Source: a virus. From it: a stretch of 25,172 nt of DNA. The notes under the pieces were generated by a model. It was not told the origin of the DNA and ran no database searches. It saw nothing but the letters and a program-made list of their open reading frames with translations. Position 1 is the stretch's first letter. Each line of letters opens with the position of its first letter. The translations under genes and the position numbers were made by a program. The DNA is taken from the IMG/VR virus record IMGVR_UViG_3300033571_020901, positions 1 through 25,172 of that record, one strand, 5' to 3'. This document shows, in pieces, positions 4,962 to 11,773 of the stretch.

Positions 4962-5364
4962 TCCTGCTCTTGCAGGAGATATAGTACAGCAGTTTAAGAG
5001 CCCATCCTTTAACGGTTACGGATGGTCTTCGCATGTACAGTCTATAGAACAGCAAGAGCGATCGCGAGAACAAGCTATCAAAGACAAGGCTGCGGCTGAA
5101 GAAGCCAAAGCTCTGGCTGCTGCGTCCAACACACCGTTGGCTAAGTTCATGCAACTGTTCACGGCGCAAGTCTATTCACAACTGGCCACTCAGCTTTCCA
5201 ACAGCTTGTTTGCTGAAGGTAGCACGAACAACGGTGGATCCTTTCAACTCGACGGGAACACCATAAGCTATGTCAAGACCGGCACAGACGTCACCCTGAC
5301 GGTGGTCGATCTCTCTGGTAAAATCACAGTGATAAGTGTCCCAATAGCATCATTTGCTTTCTAG
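4915..5364 (+). CDS. csgF: CsgF-like curli assembly factor
   Basis: The 149-residue product carries a Sec signal peptide (MLKRILILTFLMFLSSPALA, cleavage before G21), then the hallmark mature start DIVQQFKSPSFNGYGWSS, comparable with the F-R-N-P-x-F-G-G-N motif of E. coli CsgF that binds the CsgG channel. The middle ATPLAKF-like helix (TPLAKFMQLFTAQVYSQLAT) and the C-terminal strands (TGTDVTLTVVDLSGKITVIS) follow CsgF order and length (138 residues in E. coli). CsgF caps the CsgG pore at the cell surface and couples secretion to fibre nucleation. ATG 4915 is chosen because it gives an intact signal peptide. The csgG start lies nine bases downstream, so the pair is co-expressed. Confidence 0.9.
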   Translation: MLKRILILTFLMFLSSPALAGDIVQQFKSPSFNGYGWSSHVQSIEQQERSREQAIKDKAAAEEAKALAAASNTPLAKFMQLFTAQVYSQLATQLSNSLFAEGSTNNGGSFQLDGNTISYVKTGTDVTLTVVDLSGKITVISVPIASFAF

Positions 5365-5372
5365 GAGGTCAA

Positions 5373-6188
5373 ATGAAAAAGCTACTGGGACTAATCTCAT
5401 TTGTACTCTTGACTGGCTGCGCAGGCAGTGTTCATCCTACTCTTAATCAAAGCTTTGTCTTGAGAGGAGATGCCAAAGTCGCGACGTTTGCAAACGCAGA
5501 CATCATGCAAACCGTCCCGGAACTGGACGGGCCTCCTATACCGGTGGCAGTGTATTCTTTTACTGACAGGACCGGTCAAAGAAAACCGTCACATTCTTTA
5601 TCCTCTTTCTCTACTGCGGTGACTCAGGGCGCAGATGCCTATGTCATCAAGACTCTACAAGATGTCGGTGGTGGAAAATGGTTCATTCCTGTCGAACGTG
5701 TCGGCATCGATAACCTGATCAAAGAACGTCAGCTTATCAGACAGATGCGCGAACAGGTTCAAGGTGAAGATGTGACGTCTCTACCTCCGCTGATGGTGGC
5801 CGGAATCATCCTCGAAGGCGGAATCATTGACTACAACTCTAACATCAAGACTGGTGGATTGGGTGTAAGAGTGTTTGGCATAGGTCCTCACACTCAGTAC
5901 ATAGAAGATCAAGTGATCATCCATCTTAGACTTGTGTCTGTACAGACAGGCGAGGTACTAACGTCTGTCACAGTTCAAAAGAATCTACTATCCACATCAG
6001 AAGGCGTGACAGCCTTCAAATTCTTTAATGTGGGAACTAACGCATTTGAACTAGACGGACAACAGACATCTAACGAACCAGGGAATTATGCTATACGTTC
6101 AGCCATAGAGACCGGTGTTGTTGAGCTCATTAAAAATGGTGAAAATAAGGGTCTATGGCGCTTTAAAACACAGGAAGAAAACAAATGA
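5373..6188 (+). CDS. csgG: CsgG-like outer-membrane curli secretion channel (lipoprotein)
   Basis: A 271-residue protein (277 in E. coli) with a lipoprotein signal MKKLLGLISFVLLTGC (lipobox LTGC, Cys16). Family landmarks follow in order: VAVYSFTDRTGQRKPS, FSTAVTQGADAYVIKTLQD, KWFIPVERVGIDNLIKERQL, ILEGGIIDYNSNIKTGGLGV, RVFGIGPHTQYIEDQVIIHL, SVQTGEVLTSVTVQKNLLS, TSNEP and AIETGVVELI. These cover the periplasmic and transmembrane hairpin regions of the nonameric CsgG pore. It exports unfolded curlin across the outer membrane. A strong AGGAGGT ribosome site precedes ATG 5373. The end overlaps the curlin gene (ATGA). Finding CsgG in a T4-like phage is unusual; the gene appears full length and intact. 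Confidence 0.95.
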   Translation: MKKLLGLISFVLLTGCAGSVHPTLNQSFVLRGDAKVATFANADIMQTVPELDGPPIPVAVYSFTDRTGQRKPSHSLSSFSTAVTQGADAYVIKTLQDVGGGKWFIPVERVGIDNLIKERQLIRQMREQVQGEDVTSLPPLMVAGIILEGGIIDYNSNIKTGGLGVRVFGIGPHTQYIEDQVIIHLRLVSVQTGEVLTSVTVQKNLLSTSEGVTAFKFFNVGTNAFELDGQQTSNEPGNYAIRSAIETGVVELIKNGENKGLWRFKTQEENK

Positions 6189-6970
6189 GACTCCACATAA
6201 CAGCACTCTTTGCGGTGTTGTTTGCTTCTACTGCGGCCGTAGCACAGGTGGCGACACCCCAGGCCGTGGTATTGCCCACCGCACCTACTCCGCCGGCGAT
6301 CGTTACTTCTTCTCCTAATGAGAACGAAGCTGCAGCCATAGCAACGACCAACAAGGTCTATATCGATCAGACCGGTCAAAACGTCGAAGTTAACATAGAG
6401 CAGTCTGGTACAGGTAACCGTGTAGGTACTGGTCTAGACAAGATAGTACTGAGCGGAGACAATCAGACGGTAACGGCGATTCAGGACGGCGATAATAACC
6501 AGCTTTATTTGACTGTGACTTCAGGTACTGGTCAGACAGGATTAGCAACAATCACGACTCAACAGATCGGTGATATCAACTATGCCCTCATCCGTTGTGG
6601 TGATGGCAATACGACCAGCTGTAACCAGCTTGATATGAACGTTCGTTTTACAGGAAACAACAATCGTTTTGAGTTTCTTGGTAACGGAGAAAACATTCGC
6701 AATTCAATGGATGTCAACGGTAACAACAACGAGTTCTACTTGGACGTTGATAGTCCTAATGCCACTCAGACTGTCTTAGTGACAGGAGATCAGAACATCT
6801 TCAACGTTACACAGACTGGACTAGGAGGTACTTTTGGACATTCGTTGTATACGAACTTTACGGGTTCTGGTAACATCGTCAATACGAATCAACAAGGCGC
6901 TACAGAGACTATAATCAATATTCAAGCGGTCGGTAGCAATGGCACGTATAACATTACTACTGTTAATTAG
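6185..6970 (+). CDS. Curlin-repeat (CsgA/CsgB-like) secreted amyloid candidate
   Basis: A 261-residue protein with a signal peptide (MRLHITALFAVLFASTAAVA), a Pro/Thr/Ala-rich spacer to about residue 50, then degenerate repeats rich in Q, N and G: YIDQTGQNVEVNIEQSGTGN, VLSGDNQTVTAIQDGDNNQL, ITTQQIGDINY, FTGNNNRFEFLGNGEN, VNGNNNEFYLDV, VTGDQNIFNVTQTG, FTGSGNIVNTNQQG and IQAVGSNGTYNI. This follows the curlin plan of strand-turn-strand units with Q-x-G-x-x-N turns. A unique loop RCGDGNTTSC holds two Cys that could form a disulfide. Placed right after csgF/csgG, it is the obvious export substrate. It is longer than E. coli CsgA (151), and no separate nucleator (CsgB) or CsgE is visible. The end overlaps the FecR gene by 32 bases. 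Confidence 0.85.
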   Translation: MRLHITALFAVLFASTAAVAQVATPQAVVLPTAPTPPAIVTSSPNENEAAAIATTNKVYIDQTGQNVEVNIEQSGTGNRVGTGLDKIVLSGDNQTVTAIQDGDNNQLYLTVTSGTGQTGLATITTQQIGDINYALIRCGDGNTTSCNQLDMNVRFTGNNNRFEFLGNGENIRNSMDVNGNNNEFYLDVDSPNATQTVLVTGDQNIFNVTQTGLGGTFGHSLYTNFTGSGNIVNTNQQGATETIINIQAVGSNGTYNITTVN

Positions 6971-8081
6971 TCTACTACTGTTAATTAGTCTACTCGCGTT
7001 ATCGACTCCTGCGATGGCATCAATCGGGTCGATAACAGAGTTTAAAGGCGCTGGCTCCATAAAACGGGCCGCAAGAACTATGCCAGCGGCAAGAGGATCT
7101 GGGATAGAAAAGAACGATACAATTTCTACGACTTCTCAAGGACGTTTTAGGATTACGTTTGTTGATTCTACCAACGTTAATATCACTGAGAACTCTAGAC
7201 TCGTCATCGATGACTTTGTATTCGACGGAAATGCAAAAGCAAAAGGTCGACTAGGGCTCAAAGTAGCTTTAGGCACAGTTCGCTATGCGTCTGGAGGCAT
7301 CGCTCATGGCAATACAAAGGGTGTCAACATTAGAACGCCTACAGCCACCATCGGAGTTAGAGGCACAGACTTTGTCATGTCAGTCGACGAGGCTGGAAGG
7401 ACCATGGTCGTTCTGTTGCCAGCGTGCTTCGACGACGCAGACATGTTCAAAGACACGAACGACTGCGAGGTCGGAGAGATCGAGGTGATCACTGCAAGCG
7501 GAGTGGTGACAATGAATCAGCCGTTTCAGGCGACCGTCGTCGAGAGCTCGTTCGTCCCTCCGTCTCCGCCTACCACCGTCAACATGACCATGAAGCAGCT
7601 TGACAATAACCTCCAAATCTCGGCGCCTGCTAGTGATTCAGGAGAAAGTGTCATCGGTCGAGCACGCAGAGATCTCAAAAAGAGCACCAATCCTGCTGCA
7701 GCAGCGGCAGACGACAATCAAGATCCGGACGTAGGAGCTTCTATAGAACAGGTGGCTGTAATCATTCAGCAACCTCCCACTCAAGACGAACTGTATCAGA
7801 TCTTCAAAGAGTTTAATCCTGAAAAAGAATTAGTAGCTACTCTGCAGACAAACGTTTCACCGTATCTAGAGAAACAGGTGCAAGTTGGTTGGGTCTACTC
7901 TAGCTTGTCACAAGATGCCGGTCAACTGACCACCATCTTTTTAGAAAAGACTACAGACACAGAGATCATCGTTGTTCAGAATGGACTGATAGACTACTTC
8001 AACTTTGCTGACCATAAGTGGCCTACTTCAGGCATGGGCAGATCACAGGGCAGCATAACGATATGGCAATCTAATAAATAG
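6939..8081 (+). CDS. FecR-domain periplasmic protein
   Basis: A 380-residue protein with a long, leucine-rich signal peptide (MARITLLLLI, repeated core, cleavage near PAMA-S). Residues about 28-160 form a FecR domain: GSGIEKNDTISTTSQGRFRI, TFVDSTNVNITENSRLVIDD, then IRTPTATIGVRGTDFVMSVD, the signature R-T-P-x-A-x-x-G-V-R-G-T-x-F. A 2-Cys insertion (LLPACFDDAD, NDCEVGE) and a Pro/Ala-rich linker follow, then a C-terminal region of unknown fold. FecR domains sit in the periplasm and relay or scaffold signals. Here the gene overlaps the curlin gene and lies three bases before a CHASE2-cyclase. An 18-bp tandem duplication at 6955 lengthens the signal peptide by six residues. Confidence 0.88.
   Translation: MARITLLLLISLLLLISLLALSTPAMASIGSITEFKGAGSIKRAARTMPAARGSGIEKNDTISTTSQGRFRITFVDSTNVNITENSRLVIDDFVFDGNAKAKGRLGLKVALGTVRYASGGIAHGNTKGVNIRTPTATIGVRGTDFVMSVDEAGRTMVVLLPACFDDADMFKDTNDCEVGEIEVITASGVVTMNQPFQATVVESSFVPPSPPTTVNMTMKQLDNNLQISAPASDSGESVIGRARRDLKKSTNPAAAAADDNQDPDVGASIEQVAVIIQQPPTQDELYQIFKEFNPEKELVATLQTNVSPYLEKQVQVGWVYSSLSQDAGQLTTIFLEKTTDTEIIVVQNGLIDYFNFADHKWPTSGMGRSQGSITIWQSNK
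6955..6994 (+). repeat. 18-bp tandem duplication in the curlin/FecR overlap
   Basis: TACTACTGTTAATTAGTC occurs at 6955-6972 and again at 6973-6990, with four more matching bases after. The first copy contains the curlin stop codon TAG (6968-6970). In the FecR frame each copy encodes six hydrophobic residues (LLLLIS), so copy number sets signal-peptide length in steps of six without shifting frame. Confidence 0.92.
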
Positions 8082-8084
8082 GCC

Positions 8085-10130
8085 ATGAAAAAGATAGTAC
8101 TTTCACCTTGGATGGCAGTCCTTACATTCACGCTACTTTTGGCGGTGAAGCTGCTTGATCCATATCTAGTAGAAGCTACTAGACTGAAGTTTTATGACTT
8201 CCTCATGTTAGATAATTCTAAGCAGTCTGAACAGATTGTCTTGGCAAACATCGGCGAAAAGGCGATTGAGACGTACGGTCAATATCCATTTCCCCGAGGT
8301 ACATATGTCAAGATTCATTCAGACCTGTATTCTGCTGGCGCTGGTCTCGTCGGCACTACTATTCTTTATCCTGATCCCGATCGTTTCGGAGGTGACAAAG
8401 AACTTGCAGGCAGTTTCAGAAGCGCTCCGGTAGTTTTATCACAGACGACTCTGCCATCGTGTCCAAGTAAAGAAACCCGCAATCCTCGAACGATTGGCGT
8501 TGCGGTGATTGGAGATGGTCAGGCCACCGACTATCTACCGGATTATCCTTGCGTAATATCAAATGTTGAAGTTCTTCAGCAAGCCGCAGTTGGTGTTGGA
8601 GTAACTTCGACTCTTCCCGAATCAGATGGAGTCGTTCGGAGAGTTCCTCTTCTTGCGACTTCAGGCAGTGAATACTATCCAGCGTTTGCTTTAGAAATGC
8701 TTCGAGTAGCTGCGGGAGATCCCTCGTATCAGGCGAAAGTGAATGTGACGGGTGTTGAAGCATTACGAGTTCCTTCATATGAAACAATTAAGACGGATGA
8801 GTATGGTCGGATCTTTATCAATCCGAACTTTCGATTTCAGTCAATCGAAATTGGTGAGGGTCCTTTACCAGACCTGAGTGGTAAAATAGTGATAGTTGGC
8901 GTAACTGCTGCTGGTATCGCGAACCCTGTAGCGACTCCCTCAGGTGCGCAGAATCCCCATCAACTCCAGGCCAGCATTCTAGAGACTCTTCTGAATGGTG
9001 AATCTGCGTCGATTCCAAATTGGATTCCTTTGGTGGATCTTGGCTCATTCGTATTCCTCGCGCTGGCGCTGATAGTGTTGTCTAGATTTAGGTTTTCCTG
9101 GATATATATCATTATACTCCTGTCTGCCTATATGTACATACCTTTCTATCTGTTTGGCAGCAAGAATATTCTGCTAGACGTCACTTTTAATTTTGCTGCA
9201 GCTATACTGATCTACGTACACATCTTTACTGCCAAGTACATCTCTGAATACATGCAGAAGATGCAGATCAAGAAGCAGTTTGGTACGTATCTTTCACCAG
9301 CAATGGTAGAGAAGCTACAAAAAAATCCAGAGTTGTTGACGCTCGGCGGAGAGTCCCGTGAGCTGTCTATCATGTTCACAGACGTACGTGGATTTACCAC
9401 AATCTCAGAGCACTATGGCAAGGACGTTCAAGGTCTGACAAAGATCATGAACCGCTACATGACTGCCATGACCTCTAGAATCATAGAAAATAACGGCACG
9501 CTAGATAAGTATATAGGCGACGCTCAGATGGCATTTTGGAATGCTCCGCTTGACGACGAGGAGCATGCGCTGAACGCCGTCAAGACTAGTCTGGCGATGC
9601 TTAAAGACTTGGAGAAATTCAATGAAGAGATATCTCAAGAAGGCATTCCTGCTTTTGGCATGGGTCTTGGCATTAATACTGACACCGTTGTGGTTGGCAA
9701 TATGGGTTCTACTCAGCGGTTTGACTATACTTGTCTTGGCGACGGGGTTAATCTCGCCTCGAGACTGGAAGGACAATCCAAACCTTACGGGGTTAAAATC
9801 ATTATTGGGCCAAAAACCGCCGAGTATGTAAGAGCAAAGTATCAGGTCGTAGAGCTAGATCTTATAGCTGTCAAAGGCAAGACCGAACCGGCCCGAATCT
9901 ATACCGTTTTAGGAAAGATTGACAAGAGCTCTGAAATTGCTCACTTCCGATTCCTTGATGCCTACAGACAAGGTGAATGGGACAGAGCTCTAAACATGGC
10001 TGTTGTCATGAAACACGTTTGGGCAGGGGCCTTAAAAGACTACTATAAGATGATGGAAGCTCGCATCAGGGAGCTCCAGGACAGCCCGCCGGCCAACTGG
10101 GACGGGGTCTACAGGGCCTCCTCAAAATAA
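8085..10130 (+). CDS. CHASE2-domain membrane adenylate cyclase (class III)
   Basis: A 681-residue receptor cyclase. An N-terminal membrane helix (about 8-24) leads to an extracytoplasmic CHASE2 domain (about 30-300; FYDFLMLDNSKQ, QYPFPRGTYVKIHSDLYSAG, LPDLSGKIVIVGVTA), then three membrane helices (about 310-385) and a linker YLSPAMVEKLQKNPELL. The catalytic domain has metal ligands Asp433 (FTDVRGFT) and Asp479 (KYIGDAQM), purine-specifying Lys475, and DYTCLGDGVNLASRLEG with Thr549, Asn556 and Arg560. Lys/Thr pairing is the class IIIb adenylate cyclase pattern, and all catalytic residues are present, so it should make cAMP. A C-terminal 50-residue helical tail follows. In bacteria, CHASE2-cyclases and FecR proteins often neighbour each other. 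It ends the operon, before promoter P3. Confidence 0.93.
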   Translation: MKKIVLSPWMAVLTFTLLLAVKLLDPYLVEATRLKFYDFLMLDNSKQSEQIVLANIGEKAIETYGQYPFPRGTYVKIHSDLYSAGAGLVGTTILYPDPDRFGGDKELAGSFRSAPVVLSQTTLPSCPSKETRNPRTIGVAVIGDGQATDYLPDYPCVISNVEVLQQAAVGVGVTSTLPESDGVVRRVPLLATSGSEYYPAFALEMLRVAAGDPSYQAKVNVTGVEALRVPSYETIKTDEYGRIFINPNFRFQSIEIGEGPLPDLSGKIVIVGVTAAGIANPVATPSGAQNPHQLQASILETLLNGESASIPNWIPLVDLGSFVFLALALIVLSRFRFSWIYIIILLSAYMYIPFYLFGSKNILLDVTFNFAAAILIYVHIFTAKYISEYMQKMQIKKQFGTYLSPAMVEKLQKNPELLTLGGESRELSIMFTDVRGFTTISEHYGKDVQGLTKIMNRYMTAMTSRIIENNGTLDKYIGDAQMAFWNAPLDDEEHALNAVKTSLAMLKDLEKFNEEISQEGIPAFGMGLGINTDTVVVGNMGSTQRFDYTCLGDGVNLASRLEGQSKPYGVKIIIGPKTAEYVRAKYQVVELDLIAVKGKTEPARIYTVLGKIDKSSEIAHFRFLDAYRQGEWDRALNMAVVMKHVWAGALKDYYKMMEARIRELQDSPPANWDGVYRASSK

Positions 10131-10154
10131 TTTCATTTTAATTAAAAAAGGGCA

Positions 10155-10183
10155 TGTACATATTCTCCATTATGGGGTAAGGT
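10155..10183 (+). promoter_or_regulatory. Early promoter P3 (TGTACA - 17 - TAAGGT)
   Basis: -35 TGTACA 10155-10160, 17-bp spacer, -10 TAAGGT 10178-10183, followed by GGACCTATGATGAAG as in P2 and P4. It starts the four-gene operon at 10211-11068. Its leader is the right copy of the 56-bp repeat. Confidence 0.75.
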
Positions 10184-10192
10184 GGACCTATG

Positions 10193-10248
10193 ATGAAGAA
10201 GGAAGAAAACATGGCTTATCCCAAGACGATCCTCATCGGCGACCGCGT
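10193..10248 (+). repeat. 56-bp direct repeat, right copy
   Basis: Exact copy of 2134-2189, same orientation, 8059 bases away. It covers the leader with the AAGGAAG ribosome site and the first 12 codons of the gene at 10211. The segment between the copies carries nine protein genes of the surface-fibre operon plus smaller genes and six tRNAs. Confidence 0.95.
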
Positions 10249-10468
10249 TCGTTATGAGTCTGCCGCAGGCACCATTCGTGGCGAAGTTGTCAAGATCATG
10301 AAGGACTACAACGCAGCTGACGACCTGATCGATTGGATCTATGTTCAGTTCTACAATGAAAAGTCACCTTCCAAGTACTCGATCGCTCGACTGGCTGATA
10401 CGTCGCTGGAGATGATGAAGTTCGTGGTGACGTTCCGCGATATTGCTATTCAGAAGAGAGTTGCATAA
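10211..10468 (+). CDS. Small SH3/KOW-like hypothetical protein, paralogue of 2152 gene
   Basis: An 85-residue protein beginning MAYPKTILIGDRV, exactly as the product at 2152, then diverging: RYESAAGTIRGEVVKIMKDY, DDLIDWIYVQFYNEKSPSKY and a C-terminal helix. The GDRVRYESAAGTIRGEVV segment resembles a KOW/SH3-like beta hairpin. ATG 10211 has AAGGAAG seven bases upstream; upstream in-frame ATGs at 10190 and 10193 fall at the predicted transcript start. First gene of the P3 operon; its TAA overlaps the next ATG by one base. Function unknown. Confidence 0.75.
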   Translation: MAYPKTILIGDRVRYESAAGTIRGEVVKIMKDYNAADDLIDWIYVQFYNEKSPSKYSIARLADTSLEMMKFVVTFRDIAIQKRVA

Positions 10469-10680
10469 TGTCTCAGATTTCTCCCATGGCTTCGTGCGCT
10501 CAGAAGCACATGTACAAGAGCTGGATTAGGGAAAATCCTGAACTGGCACTAGAGCGCGTCGAAGCCTTCTGTCGTGAAGCCAAAGAACGCGGCATGATGC
10601 TACGCTACTACGAAGACGATCACTATGTAGACGTGGTGGCAGCTTTTACTGAAACTGATTTGGAAGCGAGGTATATATAA
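10468..10680 (+). CDS. Hypothetical protein, 70 residues
   Basis: The product (MSQISPMASCAQKHMYKSWI, RENPELALERVEAFCREAKE, RGMMLRYYEDDHYVDVVAAF) is predicted mainly helical and has two Cys without a metal-binding pattern. It shares one base with the previous stop (TAATG) and one with the next start, showing tight translational coupling. No recognisable family. It is early-expressed by position, behind P3. Confidence 0.7.
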   Translation: MSQISPMASCAQKHMYKSWIRENPELALERVEAFCREAKERGMMLRYYEDDHYVDVVAAFTETDLEARYI

Positions 10681-10883
10681 TGACTGGTGTGAATGAGATG
10701 ATCCTTGCACAGGACGATCCTTTTGAATTTGTCTATGAGGCCATCACAGGCGTTCATGGCGTCGAGATCCGCGACTACATTCAGGAAATGTATAACGACG
10801 TGGTCATTGACTGCGGCTATCATCCTGATGATGACTTCGAAGAAATCATCTCTCGTATCATCGATCTTCTGGAGGACATGTAA
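10680..10883 (+). CDS. Acidic hypothetical protein, 67 residues
   Basis: A strongly acidic helical protein (DDPFEFVYEAITGVHGVEIR, DYIQEMYNDVVIDCGYHPDD, DFEEIISRIIDLLEDM). It overlaps both neighbours by one base in TAATG junctions. The periodic pattern of hydrophobics with DDDFEEII resembles small acidic phage proteins of unknown role, possibly a DNA mimic or host-enzyme binder; that is speculation. Confidence 0.7.
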   Translation: MTGVNEMILAQDDPFEFVYEAITGVHGVEIRDYIQEMYNDVVIDCGYHPDDDFEEIISRIIDLLEDM

Positions 10884-11068
10884 TGAAGAGCAATACGATT
10901 GAATACTTTGGCATGCCCACAGTGGAGCGTGCTATTGCTCACTACTTCTATGTTCATGGTGTAACCGAAAACGTTCGTGACAAGCTCATGCGAATGGAGT
11001 CAGAAGACGAAGACGAGTTTTTCCAGCTGGTCTGTGACTTTGTGGAGACGACTACGCCCGTCAAGTAA
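10883..11068 (+). CDS. Acidic hypothetical protein, 61 residues
   Basis: The product (MKSNTIEYFGMPTVERAIAH, YFYVHGVTENVRDKLMRMES, EDEDEFFQLVCDFVETT) shares general character with its upstream neighbour: helical, acidic, with VRDKL...E-E-F-x-x-L/I. A common origin is possible but weak. Last gene of the P3 operon. The stop lies six bases before tRNA-Leu(TAA), which is presumably processed from the same transcript. Confidence 0.68.
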   Translation: MKSNTIEYFGMPTVERAIAHYFYVHGVTENVRDKLMRMESEDEDEFFQLVCDFVETTTPVK

Positions 11069-11074
11069 CCTTTT

Positions 11075-11158
11075 GGGGACGTGGCGAAATCGGTAAACGC
11101 AAGGCACTTAAAATGCCTCGGTAAATCCTTGCGGGTTCGAGTCCCGCCGTCCCTACCA
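11075..11158 (+). tRNA. tRNA-Leu(TAA)
   Basis: A class II tRNA of 84 nt. Acceptor GGGGACG pairs with CGTCCCT (11148-11154, first pair G-T), discriminator A, CCA 11156-11158. Stem AGGCA/TGCCT, loop CTTAAAA, anticodon TAA (reads TTA/TTG), with an extended variable arm. Confidence 0.93.
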
Positions 11159-11165
11159 AAATACA

Positions 11166-11194
11166 TGTACATATCCTAAAACACAGTATATATA
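11166..11194 (+). promoter_or_regulatory. Early promoter P5 (TGTACA - 17 - TATATA)
   Basis: -35 TGTACA 11166-11171, 17-bp spacer, -10 TATATA 11189-11194. The predicted start near 11201 lies just upstream of tRNA-Asn (11210). No protein gene follows for over 500 bases, so this promoter appears dedicated to the tRNA and the structured RNA region. Confidence 0.72.
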
Positions 11195-11209
11195 GAATAC
11201 ATAAGTTAT

Positions 11210-11284
11210 TCCGGTGTAGCTCAGCGGTAGAGCCCTCGACTGTTAATCGAGTGGTCGTAGGTTCGAATCCTACCGCCGGAGCCA
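11210..11284 (+). tRNA. tRNA-Asn(GTT)
   Basis: Acceptor TCCGGTG pairs with CGCCGGA (11274-11280, one T-G), discriminator G and encoded CCA. Stem CTCGA/TCGAG, loop CTGTTAA, anticodon GTT. T-arm GTAGGTTCGAATCCTAC. Confidence 0.95.
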
Positions 11285-11285
11285 T

Positions 11286-11742
11286 TTTAGATGCGGGAAG
11301 TTAAAGGTAGTTGCAACTGCCTTGACAAGGCACACTATGAGAGTCTTTGAACTTGAACTGCTTAACCCGCATATTCCGCGCCGGTATCCTATCGCCTCGT
11401 GGTCTCAGTAATGATAGGATATGACTCTGATTGCCCGTCGGTCAGAGCGAGATGAATGTCTGCTGGAGCCCGGCGGACATAGGGCGGGCCAAATTTGCCC
11501 TTGATCTGGGACACGGTCGTCGTGCAGTTAGACTAAGATCCCCTGCATTCAGGGGTACGTGGGGGAGGATCCCACAGGGCATCCAAGATCACTGCCGACG
11601 GGTGGTGTAAGAAGCGTGACTGAATAAGGTCCTTGTCAGTGGACCTAAAGTAGATCCGGGGATTGGTCTCCCGCTCAACCGGCAAACGGATCGTTGACCG
11701 AGATTACGATAGGTAATTGACTGGGTCTTGAAGGTATAACCA
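11286..11742 (+). ncRNA. Candidate large structured non-coding RNA
   Basis: This stretch has no plausible gene but many independent stems: ATGCGGG 11291/CCCGCAT 11366; TATCCTATC 11385/GATAGGATA 11413; CTCTGA 11425/TCAGAG 11442; TGTCTGC 11457/GCGGACA 11473; CACG 11512/CGTG 11521; CCCCTG 11540/CAGGGG 11550; GTGGG 11559/CCCAC 11571; AGGTCC 11627/GGACCT 11641; GATCCG 11653/CGGATC 11687; ATTAC 11703/GTAAT 11713. The loop CCCGTCGG (11434-11441) is perfectly complementary to CCGACGGG (11595-11602), a likely pseudoknot. It follows tRNA-Asn and promoter P5. Large ornate phage RNAs such as GOLLD and ROOL also sit beside tRNAs, but I cannot match their consensus. Ends are approximate. An unusually long riboswitch-like leader is the main alternative. 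Confidence 0.7.
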
Positions 11743-11770
11743 AATCCTTCCGCTTCGCCTTTAAAGGATT
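11743..11770 (+). promoter_or_regulatory. Hairpin sequestering the ribosome site of the YkgJ-type gene
   Basis: AATCCTT (11743-11749) pairs with AAGGATT (11764-11770). The 3' arm contains AAAGGA, the only Shine-Dalgarno-like sequence before ATG 11774. Folding would hide it, so translation could depend on unfolding or on the upstream RNA structure. No U tract follows, so it is not a terminator on the plus strand. Confidence 0.5.
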
Positions 11771-11773
11771 CAT

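Noticed and set aside
8416-8787. 123-codon minus-strand ORF inside the cyclase gene
   Set aside because: It lies wholly opposite a well-supported CHASE2 domain, has no promoter or ribosome site, and Leu/Glu-rich antisense frames arise from the codon pattern.
11286-11770. Group I intron, RNase P RNA or tmRNA as identity of the structured RNA
   Set aside because: No paired P7/P3-type intron core around GACTAAGAT, no RNase P conserved blocks that I recognise, and no tRNA-like acceptor ends or tag reading frame for a tmRNA. These are by-eye judgements.
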